Source: Abiotrophia defectiva_A (GTDB lineage Bacteria > Bacillota > Bacilli > Lactobacillales > Aerococcaceae). Taken from it: a stretch of 18,627 bases of DNA. Of the stretch, positions 6,798 through 14,175 are shown piece by piece. The stretch lies in contig CAUUNL010000036.1 in NCBI GenBank assembly GCA_963546405.1, forward strand, positions 1-18,627. The letters run 5' to 3'. The translations under genes and the position numbers were made by a program. Below the pieces are notes generated by a model that worked only from the letters and a program-made list of their open reading frames with translations, was not told where the DNA came from and did no database searches. Position 1 is the stretch's first letter. Each line of letters opens with the position of its first letter.

Positions 6798-7738
6798 GTT
6801 AACACCCCAAATTCATAACCTTGAGACTTGAAGTAATCAATAATGTGAGGCAGGGCCTCAATAGTCAATTGCTTATCCGAAGCATCGTGCATGAGGATGA
6901 CCCGCACCTTGGCATCAGGCGCCACATAGAAGGATTTTTCCATATAGGCTAGCATGTCACTAGGCGTGGTTGGTCGGGCAGACGGTGTTTCCGCATCGCC
7001 GGACATACCATTCCAGTCCATCCAGTCAACATCTAGCTTCTTAAGGGAGGCATCCAGTTCCTCAGTCCCCTTCCAGGACATATGACCACCTGGATAACGC
7101 CAGACAGCCGTGTGGAAATCCCGACCTAGCACTTCCTGCATAGAAGCTTGGGTTTCCTTGACTTCCTTGACTACTTGTTTGACATCGACTACCCCGCCCG
7201 GAAAGAGACGGTTGTAATCATGACTGTAGGAATGAATCCCGATAGCATGTCCCTCGCGAATTTGCCGTTCTAGCAAGGGCCGGGTCTTGTCTCCCACCGT
7301 CTTGCCTATCACGAAGAAGGTGGCTGGCACCTTCTTAGCCTTGAGAACATCTAAAATCTTAGGTGTCACTTCAAAGTTAACCCCGTCATCGAAGGTTAAA
7401 AATACTATTTTTTTATCTGAGGCTTTAGAATCGTAGAGGAGCTTGCGCACATCCTGGGCCTTATAGGCATAGGCGCTGGCCGCCTGGTTATGGTTAGAAC
7501 CCTTAACCAGTTCTTGGGGCTTGCTTTCTGCTTCCTTCTTACTGGACTCTTGACTAGATGAAGACTGAGACTGCCCTGTTAAGGCTAGCTGACTCGAACT
7601 AGTCTCTTGGGAAGAGTCCTGCCCTTCAAGGGTCTGTAAGAAGAGCATGACGGATAAGACGCAGACAATACAGACCAGGCACAAAATAAGTGCCAATAAG
7701 CTATTATAAAGTAGATTCTTCTTGTCCTTTGACCGCAT
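6794..7738 (-). CDS. Membrane-anchored polysaccharide deacetylase (NodB-homology, PgdA-like)
   Basis: A 314-residue protein with a basic N-terminus, one membrane helix at about 11-35 and a Ser/Gln/Glu-rich linker (about 40-75), then an extracellular NodB-homology domain. The five family motifs are visible: TFDDG (115-119, catalytic and metal-binding Asp), HSYSHDY (169-175, metal His pair), RYPGG (214-218), DWNGMSGDA (241-249) and ILMHD (281-285, catalytic His). Such enzymes remove N-acetyl groups from peptidoglycan or related polymers; in Gram-positives PgdA confers lysozyme resistance. The natural polymer is inferred. The ATG at 7738 has GAGGG about 8 nt upstream. The stop overlaps the ZIP-like gene start. 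A metal-dependent enzyme coupled to a possible metal carrier would make sense, but that is speculation. Confidence 0.92.
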   Translation of the reverse strand: MRSKDKKNLLYNSLLALILCLVCIVCVLSVMLFLQTLEGQDSSQETSSSQLALTGQSQSSSSQESSKKEAESKPQELVKGSNHNQAASAYAYKAQDVRKLLYDSKASDKKIVFLTFDDGVNFEVTPKILDVLKAKKVPATFFVIGKTVGDKTRPLLERQIREGHAIGIHSYSHDYNRLFPGGVVDVKQVVKEVKETQASMQEVLGRDFHTAVWRYPGGHMSWKGTEELDASLKKLDVDWMDWNGMSGDAETPSARPTTPSDMLAYMEKSFYVAPDAKVRVILMHDASDKQLTIEALPHIIDYFKSQGYEFGVLT

Positions 7739-7779
7739 GCTATCGCCCTCGCTATATTTATATCCTTGACTACAATCCT

Positions 7780-7785
7780 ATTATA
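7780..7785 (-). promoter_or_regulatory. -10 box of the deacetylase promoter
   Basis: Consensus TATAAT on the minus strand, 42 nt upstream of the start codon. No good -35 is seen at the proper distance (TCGCAT at 17 nt), so the promoter may need an activator. Confidence 0.5.
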
Positions 7786-7850
7786 CTCCACTAATCCAGA
7801 AAATGCGACACTTTCTTATGATTTATGCCAAGCATTTTCTTACTTTACGC

Positions 7851-7890
7851 AAAAATCACCTCGCCTAGAATTAAATCTAAAGCGAGGTGA
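7851..7890 (-). terminator. Terminator of the LPXTG surface protein gene
   Basis: On the minus strand a 9-bp perfect stem (7882-7890 with 7856-7864), with a further inner TAGA/TCTA pairing, is followed by UUUUU. It lies just after the stop codon at 7905. Confidence 0.9.
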
Positions 7891-7904
7891 CTAGCTATTC
7901 TTTA

Positions 7905-10862
7905 TTAAGCTTCATGATCCTCGTTTTGACTGTCATCCGCAGACGCTTGGGTCTTGCGGCGACGGAAGAAGAGAACAGCGCCGGCTAAGGCTATTAGAGC
8001 TAAAGCCAGTGGCGTTAACCAAGCCATAACTTGTTCACCCGTTGATGGCAACTTCCCGTCCTTACGTTCCACATTAGAAGTCTTAGTGGCCGTCACCTTG
8101 TCAGATGAGGAGCTAGAACTGGATGATGCCGCAACTTTTTCAGCTAATTGAATGGTCCGCTTAGCTGTCTGGCCGTTGGCAAGTGTTAATTTAATCTTAG
8201 TTTGATCCAGTTGGTAAGGCTCAGGTACTGCTACCACATAGTAGTCGTAGTCCCCTGCCTTGAGATTAGTAAAGGTCACTTTACCTTGAGCATCGGTCTT
8301 CAATTGTTGACTGCCAACTGCTAAGGTCACATCCGCTACTGCCTGGCCTGAAACATTGACTACATTGAGTTCTAAGCTAGCTGCCTGAGACTTACGGCGC
8401 ACCTTGAGTTCTGGATGCAAATCCGCCCCTGGCGCTACATCTAAGGTTTGAGCACCTGTTTCAGCTTGATAGCTGTCTGGCACTTCCTTAATACCATAAG
8501 TATACTTGCCTGCTTCTAAGGCTTCGAAGAGAATATTCCCTTGGTCATCCGTTTGGCCTTCCAACTCACCTAAGTAAACTGTCACACCTGGGACAACTTG
8601 GTTGTTTTCGTCTACAACTTTAACCGTTACATTGGCTACTGCCTGTTGACGTTGAACGGTCAAAGTGATGGAGTGGTCAGTGTCAGAAGGTAATTCAGCG
8701 TCGCCTGATTGGGCACCTGTGTAATTTTCTGGCAAGTTGACAATCTCATAGTGGAAGGTCCCTGGGGTCAAGCCTTTGAAGACAGCTTGGCCGTACTCAT
8801 TGGTAACTTGTACTTGGTCGCCAATCTTGACGCTAACGCCTGGTACTTCCTTGCCGGCATTGTCCAAGATTTTAACAGTCAGGTCGCGCTTCTCAGTTTG
8901 AGAAGAAGATGAGCTTGAAGAGGAAGCTTGGTCCTTACGGGTTACTTGTAAGGTAATGGAGTGATCCGTATCCGTTGGCAATTCAGCTTCGCCGCTTGGC
9001 GTGCCTTCATAGCCGTCTGGCAACTTGGTCACCGCGTAGCGAACCATCCCTGGGGTCAGCCCCTTGAAGTGAGCATCCCCATTCTCGTCCGTTACAGCTG
9101 TCTGATCTTCAACCGTTACAGTGACACCTGCTACAATTTTCTGGTCTTGGTCTAAAATTTTGACCGTCAAATCACGTTTGGCTGCTGGAACTGCTGGGTT
9201 TTCAGCTTTCTTAGTCACTTGTAAAGTAATGGAATGGTCAGTGTCTCTTGGGAGTTCTGCATCACCACTTGGCGTGCCTTCGTAACCGTCTGGCAAATCA
9301 GTCACAGCATAGTGAACCGTCCCTGGCGTCAAGCCTTTGAAGTGGGCATCCCCATTTTCATCGGTGACAGCCGTTTGGTCGCCAACGGTCACGGTCACGC
9401 CTGCTACAATCTTCTGATCTTGGTCTAAAATCTTGATGGTCAAGTCGCGTTTGACAGCTTCAACCGCTGGTTGTGCTGGCTTCTTAGTCACTTGTAAGGT
9501 AATGGAATGATCGGTGTCGCTTGGTAATTCAGCGTCACCACTTGGTGTGCCTTCGTAGCCGTCTGGTAAATCCGTTACGGCATAGTGAACCGTCCCTGGC
9601 GTCAAGCCTTTGAAGTGGGCATCCCCATTTTCATCGGTCTCAGCGCTTTGGCCTTCTACAGTGACCGTTACGCCGGACACAATCTTTTGGTCTTGGTCTA
9701 GGACTTTAACGGTCAAGTCGCGTTTAGCTGCTGGCGCTTGGCTAGAAGATTCAGCCTTCTTAGCTACCTGCAAGGTAATGGAGTGATCAGTGTCAGCTGG
9801 CAGTTCGGCATCCCCATTTGGCGTGCCTTCATAGCCTTCTGGCAATTGAGTCACCGCATAGTGCACTTTGCCTGGCGTTAAGCCTTTGAAGTGGGCATCC
9901 CCATTTTCATCCGTTACGGCACTTTGGTCTGCCACAGTGACCGTTACGCCGGCTACCGTCTTTTGTTCTTGGTCCAGAACCTTAACGGTTAAATCGCGCT
10001 TAGTCACTTGAGACTCGGCTTTCTTAGTCACTTGTAAGGTAATGGAATGGTCAGTGTCACTTGGGAGTTCAGCTTCACCACTTGGGTTGCCTTCATAACC
10101 TGCTGGTAATTGGGTCACGGCATAGTGAACTGTTCCAGGCGTGAGATCCTTGAAGTGGGCATCCCCATTTTCATCCGTCACAGCTGTTTGGCCTTCCACC
10201 GTAATCGTGGCACCTGGCACAATTTCTTGTGCTTGGTCTAAGACCTTGACCGTCAAGTTGCGCTTCACCTCTGGCGCCTGACTAGTGGATTGGGCTGGTG
10301 CTTGTGGCGCACTGCCTGCCCCTTCTTGGTCAGACAAGGTAACGGCTAACTTAGAGACCATTTTCTGATGGTCAGCACTTTCTAAGTCAGGGCCTGCCTT
10401 GACTTCGAAGGCCACTTCATAGTAGGCCTGACCTTGGTCGTCTGTCTTGAGACTGCCCTTGTCAGACTGTTCCTGTAATTGCTTGTTTGCGGCGATGTCT
10501 TGTTCTGACCGCTTAGGAATAGAAGTTTCAACCTTTTGTGCCTTGAGGACCTTGTCCGCACGTTTGAAACCTTGGCCATCATACAAGCGTAAACGATACT
10601 TACCAGCGGTTAACTTAGGTGCTTCGCTCGCTTGGGCATCAGATTCATGACGATAAACTACATTACCTGCCTCGTCCACAATTTCGTAGGTCGCATTTTC
10701 CTGACGTTTTGGCGGATTGGCATCAACTTGTAACAGAATATCCACCGATACTTCAATCGGTGAGTTAGGATTCACTTGCGCTAGGACCAGTCCAGAAGGT
10801 ACATAGGTCGCTAACATTCCGGCAACTGCAAGGGCAGCGCCAATTTTTCTTAAGCGATTCAT
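7905..10862 (-). CDS. LPXTG-anchored surface protein with eight SpaA/CnaB-like repeats
   Basis: A 985-residue secreted, wall-anchored protein. A signal peptide (basic MNRLRK, hydrophobic core, likely cleavage after about residue 28) is followed by a non-repeated domain (about 30-180). Eight beta-rich repeats of 80-96 residues begin at about 200, 288, 380, 471, 562, 658, 742 and 828. The C-terminus has LPSTG (938-942), a hydrophobic helix and RRRK, the sortase A substrate signal. The repeat core reads K-R-D-L-T-V-K-V-L-D, then TDENGDAHFKGLTPG and LPDGYEGTP, resembling prealbumin-like SpaA/CnaB domains. Repeats 2-5 are nearly identical; 7 and 8 are divergent. Ser-rich spacers follow repeats 5 and 8. 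The likely role is an adhesin or projecting stalk; the ligand is unknown. The start is taken at 10862, where AAAGGAGG is 7 nt upstream; the upstream in-frame ATG at 10883 lies before that site. No sortase is adjacent. Confidence 0.93.
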   Translation of the reverse strand: MNRLRKIGAALAVAGMLATYVPSGLVLAQVNPNSPIEVSVDILLQVDANPPKRQENATYEIVDEAGNVVYRHESDAQASEAPKLTAGKYRLRLYDGQGFKRADKVLKAQKVETSIPKRSEQDIAANKQLQEQSDKGSLKTDDQGQAYYEVAFEVKAGPDLESADHQKMVSKLAVTLSDQEGAGSAPQAPAQSTSQAPEVKRNLTVKVLDQAQEIVPGATITVEGQTAVTDENGDAHFKDLTPGTVHYAVTQLPAGYEGNPSGEAELPSDTDHSITLQVTKKAESQVTKRDLTVKVLDQEQKTVAGVTVTVADQSAVTDENGDAHFKGLTPGKVHYAVTQLPEGYEGTPNGDAELPADTDHSITLQVAKKAESSSQAPAAKRDLTVKVLDQDQKIVSGVTVTVEGQSAETDENGDAHFKGLTPGTVHYAVTDLPDGYEGTPSGDAELPSDTDHSITLQVTKKPAQPAVEAVKRDLTIKILDQDQKIVAGVTVTVGDQTAVTDENGDAHFKGLTPGTVHYAVTDLPDGYEGTPSGDAELPRDTDHSITLQVTKKAENPAVPAAKRDLTVKILDQDQKIVAGVTVTVEDQTAVTDENGDAHFKGLTPGMVRYAVTKLPDGYEGTPSGEAELPTDTDHSITLQVTRKDQASSSSSSSSQTEKRDLTVKILDNAGKEVPGVSVKIGDQVQVTNEYGQAVFKGLTPGTFHYEIVNLPENYTGAQSGDAELPSDTDHSITLTVQRQQAVANVTVKVVDENNQVVPGVTVYLGELEGQTDDQGNILFEALEAGKYTYGIKEVPDSYQAETGAQTLDVAPGADLHPELKVRRKSQAASLELNVVNVSGQAVADVTLAVGSQQLKTDAQGKVTFTNLKAGDYDYYVVAVPEPYQLDQTKIKLTLANGQTAKRTIQLAEKVAASSSSSSSSDKVTATKTSNVERKDGKLPSTGEQVMAWLTPLALALIALAGAVLFFRRRKTQASADDSQNEDHEA
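8139..10265 (-). repeat. Eight tandem coding repeats in the surface protein
   Basis: Units begin (minus strand) at about 10265, 10001, 9725, 9452, 9179, 8891, 8639 and 8381, with a period of 252-288 nt. The 80-residue core of units 1-5 is almost constant. Their DNA differs at scattered synonymous positions, while the linkers between units vary in sequence and length. Units 7 and 8 align only by pattern. Recombination or assembly collapse between units 2-5 is possible. Confidence 0.9.
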
Positions 10863-10893
10863 ACTCTCGCCTCCTTTACCCATATATTACCAC

Positions 10894-10921
10894 ATTCAAT
10901 CGACCCTGTGGGCCATGTCAA
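10894..10921 (-). promoter_or_regulatory. Candidate promoter of the surface protein gene
   Basis: On the minus strand, perfect TTGACA (10916-10921), a 16-nt spacer and TTGAAT (10894-10899, 4 of 6), start near 10887. A second TTGACA sits further upstream inside an inverted repeat (10978-10991). The rest of the 295-bp gap between this gene and the tRNA (10922-11100) holds no gene that I can support. Confidence 0.45.
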
Positions 10922-11100
10922 TAAGAAGTCTAGATTAAATCAATAATCTTCACCATAAATTCATAAATAGGAAAAAATTGACACTTGTCAAAGCCACTCC
11001 CTAGCCCTATTGTATAGGCAACTAAAGCCCTCTCACAACAGGAGTTAACTTAGTCAGCCCTCTAACACTATCTTGCTAGTAGGCCTAACTAATTATGCCC

Positions 11101-11143
11101 ACAAAAATAAGTCTGACCACTCGCCTAGGCTGATGGTCAGACT
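11101..11143 (-). terminator. Terminator after tRNA-Arg
   Basis: On the minus strand a 10-bp perfect stem (11134-11143 with 11110-11119) with a 14-nt loop is followed by UAUUUUUG. It starts 15 nt past the tRNA end. Confidence 0.88.
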
Positions 11144-11157
11144 CTCTTACTTAGTGA

Positions 11158-11231
11158 CGTCCCCGGCAGGAATTGAACCTGCGGCAGTCCGCTTAGGAGG
11201 CGAATCCTCTATCCTACTGAGGTACGGGGAC
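11158..11231 (-). tRNA. tRNA-Arg (anticodon CCU)
   Basis: 74 nt on the minus strand folding as a full cloverleaf: acceptor stem GTCCCCG/CGGGGAC, D stem CCTC/GAGG, anticodon stem TTCGC/GCGGA with loop CTCCTAA (anticodon CCT, reads AGG), 5-nt variable loop, and T stem GCAGG/CCTGC with loop TTCAATT. The discriminator is G, and the 3' CCA is not encoded. It has its own promoter and terminator, so it is a single-gene unit. A small 5-bp hairpin (11235-11247) lies in the 5' leader. Confidence 0.97.
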
Positions 11232-11254
11232 TAGGTGCTCTTAGCACATGATTT

Positions 11255-11260
11255 ATTATA
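11255..11260 (-). promoter_or_regulatory. -10 box of the tRNA-Arg promoter
   Basis: Consensus TATAAT with TGC directly upstream (extended -10) on the minus strand, 24 nt before the tRNA 5' end. The -35 region is poor. Confidence 0.65.
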
Positions 11261-11305
11261 GCACACGACCGCCTATCCGACGAGCCTTGCAGGCTCATGG
11301 CTAAG

Positions 11306-11331
11306 AAAAAAGAGACTGGTTGCCCAGCCTC
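11306..11331 (-). terminator. pta terminator
   Basis: On the minus strand an 8-bp stem with one G-U pair (11324-11331 with 11312-11319) and a GCAA tetraloop is followed by UUUUUU, 12 nt after the pta stop codon. Confidence 0.92.
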
Positions 11332-11342
11332 TTCTTCATGGC

Positions 11343-12326
11343 TTATTTTGCTAAAGCTTGGTTAGCGGTGATAATGGCTACCTTGTAGACATCTTCTTCC
11401 ACGCAACCACGAGATAAGTCAGAGATTGGCGCGTTCAAACCTTGTAAGATTGGACCTACGGCTTCATAGCGACCCAAACGTTGGGCAATCTTGTAGCCGA
11501 TGTTACCAGATTGGAGGTCTGGGAAGATGTAGACCGTCGCATGACCGGCTACTTCAGAACCTGGCGCCTTTTGGTCCGCCACGATTTCTGAGTAAGAAGC
11601 GTCAAATTGGAGTTCCCCGTCGATGAGCACTTCTGGCGCTAATTCTTGCGCCAACTTAGTTGCTTCTACAACCTTGTCCACTTCAGGCGCCTTAGCTGAG
11701 CCCTTGGTTGAGAAGCTGAGCATGGCCACGCGTGGCTCGATGTCGAAGATTTTAGCAGTGTGCGCAGATTCTACTGCGATTTCAGCTAATTCTTGTGGTG
11801 AAGGGTTGATGTTGATAGCGCAGTCGGCGAAGACTAATTTTTGACCGTCGCTCTCAGCTGGCACCATGATGAAGGCCCCAGATGTACGGGTAATGCCTGG
11901 CTTGGTCTTGATGATTTGTAAGGCTGGACGAACGGTGTCACCGGTGGAGTGAACGGCCCCGCTGACTAAGCCATCAGCTAAGCCCATGTAGACCAACATA
12001 GTCCCGAAGTAAGACACATCCTTAAGCAATTCGCGTGCTTGTTCTTCAGTTGCTTTGCCCTTACGACGTTCTACGAAAGCTGCTACCATGGCATCGTATT
12101 CTGCATAAGTTTCTGGATCGATAATGGTAAAGGCGTCGATATTCCAGCTGTTTTGTGCTGCCAAAGCCTTAACTTCTTCTACATTCCCTAAGAGGATTGG
12201 CTCTACTAAGTCATCTACACGTAGACGAACAGCTGCCCCTAATACACGTTTGTCGTTAGCTTCTGGGAAAACAATCTTGAGGTGTTTACCCTTGATGTTG
12301 TTAGCTAAGCGTTTGAACATTACCAT
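11343..12326 (-). CDS. pta: Phosphate acetyltransferase
   Basis: Interconverts acetyl-CoA and acetyl phosphate, feeding ATP production by acetate kinase; cytoplasmic. The 327-residue length is that of the short, single-domain Gram-positive enzyme without the regulatory N-terminal domains of the enterobacterial form. Visible family segments are KIVFPEANDKRVLGAA near the N-terminus, the GLADGLVSGAVHSTGDTVRP stretch at about 137-156, SFSTKGSA, and the C-terminal APISDLSRGC segment. The ATG at 12326 is chosen, with AAGGAAG about 12 nt upstream. A second ATG two codons in is a minor alternative. ackA is not adjacent. It is a single-gene unit with its own terminator. I could not assign a confident promoter in the 155-bp upstream gap, which otherwise holds the terminator of the neighbouring gene. 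Confidence 0.97.
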   Translation of the reverse strand: MVMFKRLANNIKGKHLKIVFPEANDKRVLGAAVRLRVDDLVEPILLGNVEEVKALAAQNSWNIDAFTIIDPETYAEYDAMVAAFVERRKGKATEEQARELLKDVSYFGTMLVYMGLADGLVSGAVHSTGDTVRPALQIIKTKPGITRTSGAFIMVPAESDGQKLVFADCAININPSPQELAEIAVESAHTAKIFDIEPRVAMLSFSTKGSAKAPEVDKVVEATKLAQELAPEVLIDGELQFDASYSEIVADQKAPGSEVAGHATVYIFPDLQSGNIGYKIAQRLGRYEAVGPILQGLNAPISDLSRGCVEEDVYKVAIITANQALAK

Positions 12327-12420
12327 AAAATTTGGCCACTTCCTTTTTCTAGTAATAAAACTCTAACTCCTAGTTTACACCCTTTAGGCATAAAAAAAAA
12401 GTGTTCAGTCTTAAAAAAAC

Positions 12421-12453
12421 AAAAAAGGCGCAAATCTCTTAGATTCCGCCTTT
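12421..12453 (-). terminator. Terminator of the Pr6Pr gene
   Basis: On the minus strand AAAGGCG (12447-12453) pairs with CGCCTTT (12424-12430). An inner ATCT/AGAT pairing lies within the loop, followed by a U-rich tract. Confidence 0.85.
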
Positions 12454-12482
12454 AGTCTGTTTTATATGAGAATTAATCTGTA

Positions 12483-13109
12483 CTAGTGTTTTTCATGAAA
12501 ACGCCCTACTTTTGGCGCTCGTTTTAGGGCTAGCATGCCATAGGCCAAGAAGAGGAAGACCGCCAAAATGGCCACAAAATATTTGCCGAAACCCAACCAG
12601 CCAATGCGGTCAATGTTGAGGAAGAAGTAAGGATAAGGTGAGGCCTTCTCGTTAGGGATGGGCAGGTGGAAGACAGCGCCCCGTATCAGGGCAAAGGTCA
12701 TATAAATGAGGGGCAGCACCGTCCAAGTCAAGGGCTCAAACCAACGATAGTGGCCCTTGGCGTCATAGAGCAGCCAGTCTAGAATGACCAGAATTGGCGC
12801 AATAAAATGCAGGGCAAAGTTCTGGACCCGCCAGAACTGCTCTGGCGTCGCAGTCGGCATCAACAAGACCAGGTAGACGAAGAAGGTCAGGAGAATGGCC
12901 GTTGTCACTGCTCCCTTGATACGGGTCAGGCTAGCGGATGGCGTCGGGCGACCCAGCACTAGCCAAGCGAAGAAGGCTAAGACCAAAATATTGGATAACA
13001 AGGTATAGTAGGTTAACTGGTGCCATTTGTTAGGATAGAGATTGAAGGTGAGGCCTACGAGCTCTGTTAGGACAATGAGGCTAGGTAGGATGAGACGGCG
13101 TTGGCTCAA
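12483..13109 (-). CDS. Pr6Pr family membrane protein
   Basis: A 208-residue protein with six clear hydrophobic segments. Its signatures fit the Pr6Pr (predicted six-helix) family: YYTLLSNILVL in the second helix, HFIAPILVILDWLLYD in the fourth with a conserved His and Asp, and a late SPYPYFFLNID segment before the last helix. The family function is not established. The C-terminus is basic (KRAPKVGRFHEKH) and probably cytoplasmic. The start codon is TTG at 13109, preceded by AAAGGAG about 10 nt upstream. No nearer ATG gives a better site. It is a single gene between its own promoter and terminator. Confidence 0.85.
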   Translation of the reverse strand: MSQRRLILPSLIVLTELVGLTFNLYPNKWHQLTYYTLLSNILVLAFFAWLVLGRPTPSASLTRIKGAVTTAILLTFFVYLVLLMPTATPEQFWRVQNFALHFIAPILVILDWLLYDAKGHYRWFEPLTWTVLPLIYMTFALIRGAVFHLPIPNEKASPYPYFFLNIDRIGWLGFGKYFVAILAVFLFLAYGMLALKRAPKVGRFHEKH

Positions 13110-13146
13110 GATAAGAGACTCCTTTACTTAATTTATTTACTGGCCT

Positions 13147-13175
13147 ATTCTAGCACAAGCTCAGGCAAATGAAAA
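13147..13175 (-). promoter_or_regulatory. Promoter of the Pr6Pr gene
   Basis: TTTTCA (13170-13175), a 17-nt spacer and TAGAAT (13147-13152) with TGC upstream (extended -10) on the minus strand. Confidence 0.6.
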
Positions 13176-13212
13176 GGCTGTCGAAAATTTGTCATTTTAT
13201 TGCCTCAGCTAC

Positions 13213-13241
13213 TTATCAAGCCCCCAAAAATGCGCTATAAT
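13213..13241 (+). promoter_or_regulatory. Promoter of the formate/nitrite transporter gene
   Basis: TTATCA (13213-13218), a 17-nt spacer and perfect TATAAT (13236-13241). The expected start near 13248 lies downstream of the far-upstream ATG at 13189, excluding that start codon. Confidence 0.75.
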
Positions 13242-13269
13242 GAAACTATCTTTTATTGGAGGGAAAACC

Positions 13270-14079
13270 ATGTCAGATATGTCATTATCACCATTCGTAG
13301 ATTTTATTAAAAAAGCCTGCACCAAGAAAGCAGCACTTCTGGAAGAGAGCCTAGGTCGCTATGCAGCGCGCTCTATCTATGCCGGCGCCTTCTTGACCTT
13401 GTCAACCGCAGCTGGGGCTGTTGCAGCTGATCAAATCAACACCCTACACCCAAGCTTAGGCCGCTTCTTGTTCGCCTTCATCTTCGCCTTCGGTTTGGCT
13501 TACGTTGTCTTCCTCAACGGGGAACTGGCTACTTCCAACATGATGTTCCTCACAGCAGGGACCTTCAGCAAGGCCATTGATTGGAAAAAAGCACTCAAAG
13601 TCCTCTTAATCTGTTCCATCTTCAACTTAGTTGGGACCTTGTTCGCTGGCTACCTCTTAGGTAACACCGCAGCCTTCGCTAACCTCAATGAAAACTCAGC
13701 CCTAGTCGGCATTATCCAAACGAAACTGGCGCGTGGCAACGGCCAAGTCTTCCTTGAAGGGATTGTGGCTAACGTCTTAGTTAACATTGCCATTCTCTGC
13801 TTCGTCCTAGTTAAGGATCAAGCCGCACGCTTAAGCTTAGTGCTGTCTGCAATCTTCATGTTTGTCTACATGACCAACGAACACGTGGTAGCTAACTTCG
13901 CTTCTATGTCAATCCTGCTCTTCTCACCTTTCAAAGGAGCTAAAGGCTTTGAATTAGTCAATGTCCTCCGCCACTGGGGTATTTCTTACCTTGGTAACTT
14001 AGTGGGTGGTGGCCTCTTAATCGGGGTTGTCTACACTTGGCTGAACCAAACCAAGACCAACTACCAAGAGCAAGTTTAA
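13270..14079 (+). CDS. Formate/nitrite transporter family channel (FocA-like)
   Basis: A 269-residue integral membrane protein of the FNT family, pentameric channels for formate, nitrite or hydrosulfide. Hallmarks: NGELATSNMM (83-92, matching GELxTxN), EGIVANVLVNIA (163-174), NEHVVANF (203-210) with the central pore His205, GNLVGGG (242-248) and a candidate conserved Lys152 ahead of the third motif. The pore His points to a working channel. Formate is the most likely substrate in a fermenting lactic-type organism, but sequence alone does not settle it. The start is ATG 13270, with GGAGGG 6 nt upstream and a promoter that starts transcription near 13248. The longer frame to 13189 is untranscribed. 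No pfl gene is adjacent. Confidence 0.93.
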   Translation: MSDMSLSPFVDFIKKACTKKAALLEESLGRYAARSIYAGAFLTLSTAAGAVAADQINTLHPSLGRFLFAFIFAFGLAYVVFLNGELATSNMMFLTAGTFSKAIDWKKALKVLLICSIFNLVGTLFAGYLLGNTAAFANLNENSALVGIIQTKLARGNGQVFLEGIVANVLVNIAILCFVLVKDQAARLSLVLSAIFMFVYMTNEHVVANFASMSILLFSPFKGAKGFELVNVLRHWGISYLGNLVGGGLLIGVVYTWLNQTKTNYQEQV

Positions 14080-14094
14080 TCATGCAAATTAAGT

Positions 14095-14120
14095 CTGGGC
14101 TATGGCCCAGGCTTTTTTTT
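14095..14120 (+). terminator. Terminator of the formate/nitrite transporter gene
   Basis: A 6-bp GC-rich perfect stem (14095-14100 with 14105-14110) with a 4-nt loop, followed by eight T. Confidence 0.9.
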
Positions 14121-14132
14121 GTGGACAAAAGT

Positions 14133-14166
14133 AAAAAGGCCGAAGCAGTAAAAGCTTCAACCTTTT
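14133..14166 (-). terminator. Terminator of the glycosyltransferase gene
   Basis: On the minus strand a 9-bp stem with two U-G pairs (14154-14162 with 14138-14146), extended by an A/U run, has a 7-nt loop and is followed by UUUUU. Confidence 0.85.
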
Positions 14167-14175
14167 GAGTCTAGT

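Noticed and set aside
8961..9428. Plus-strand frames opposite the surface-protein repeats
   Set aside because: They recur once per repeat as antisense shadows and have no ribosome binding sites.
8139..10265. Regular repeats considered as a CRISPR-like or non-coding array
   Set aside because: The units are in frame, encode conserved beta-rich domains with varied linkers and lie inside one intact reading frame.
10863..10883. Start of the surface protein at the upstream ATG
   Set aside because: The AAAGGAGG site lies between this ATG and the next in-frame ATG, which is followed by a standard signal peptide.
11282..11296. GAGCCT-TGC-AGGCTC inverted repeat between pta and tRNA-Arg
   Set aside because: Short (6 bp), without T run or known operator match; could be chance near the tRNA promoter.
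12366..12390. Possible catabolite-responsive element upstream of pta (TGTAAAC on the minus strand)
   Set aside because: Only the first half matches the cre consensus; the central CG and the second half are missing.
13189..13269. Longer N-terminus for the formate/nitrite transporter
   Set aside because: It begins upstream of the predicted transcription start (about 13248), has no Shine-Dalgarno, and the ATG at 13270 has GGAGGG at proper spacing and gives a normal family N-terminus.
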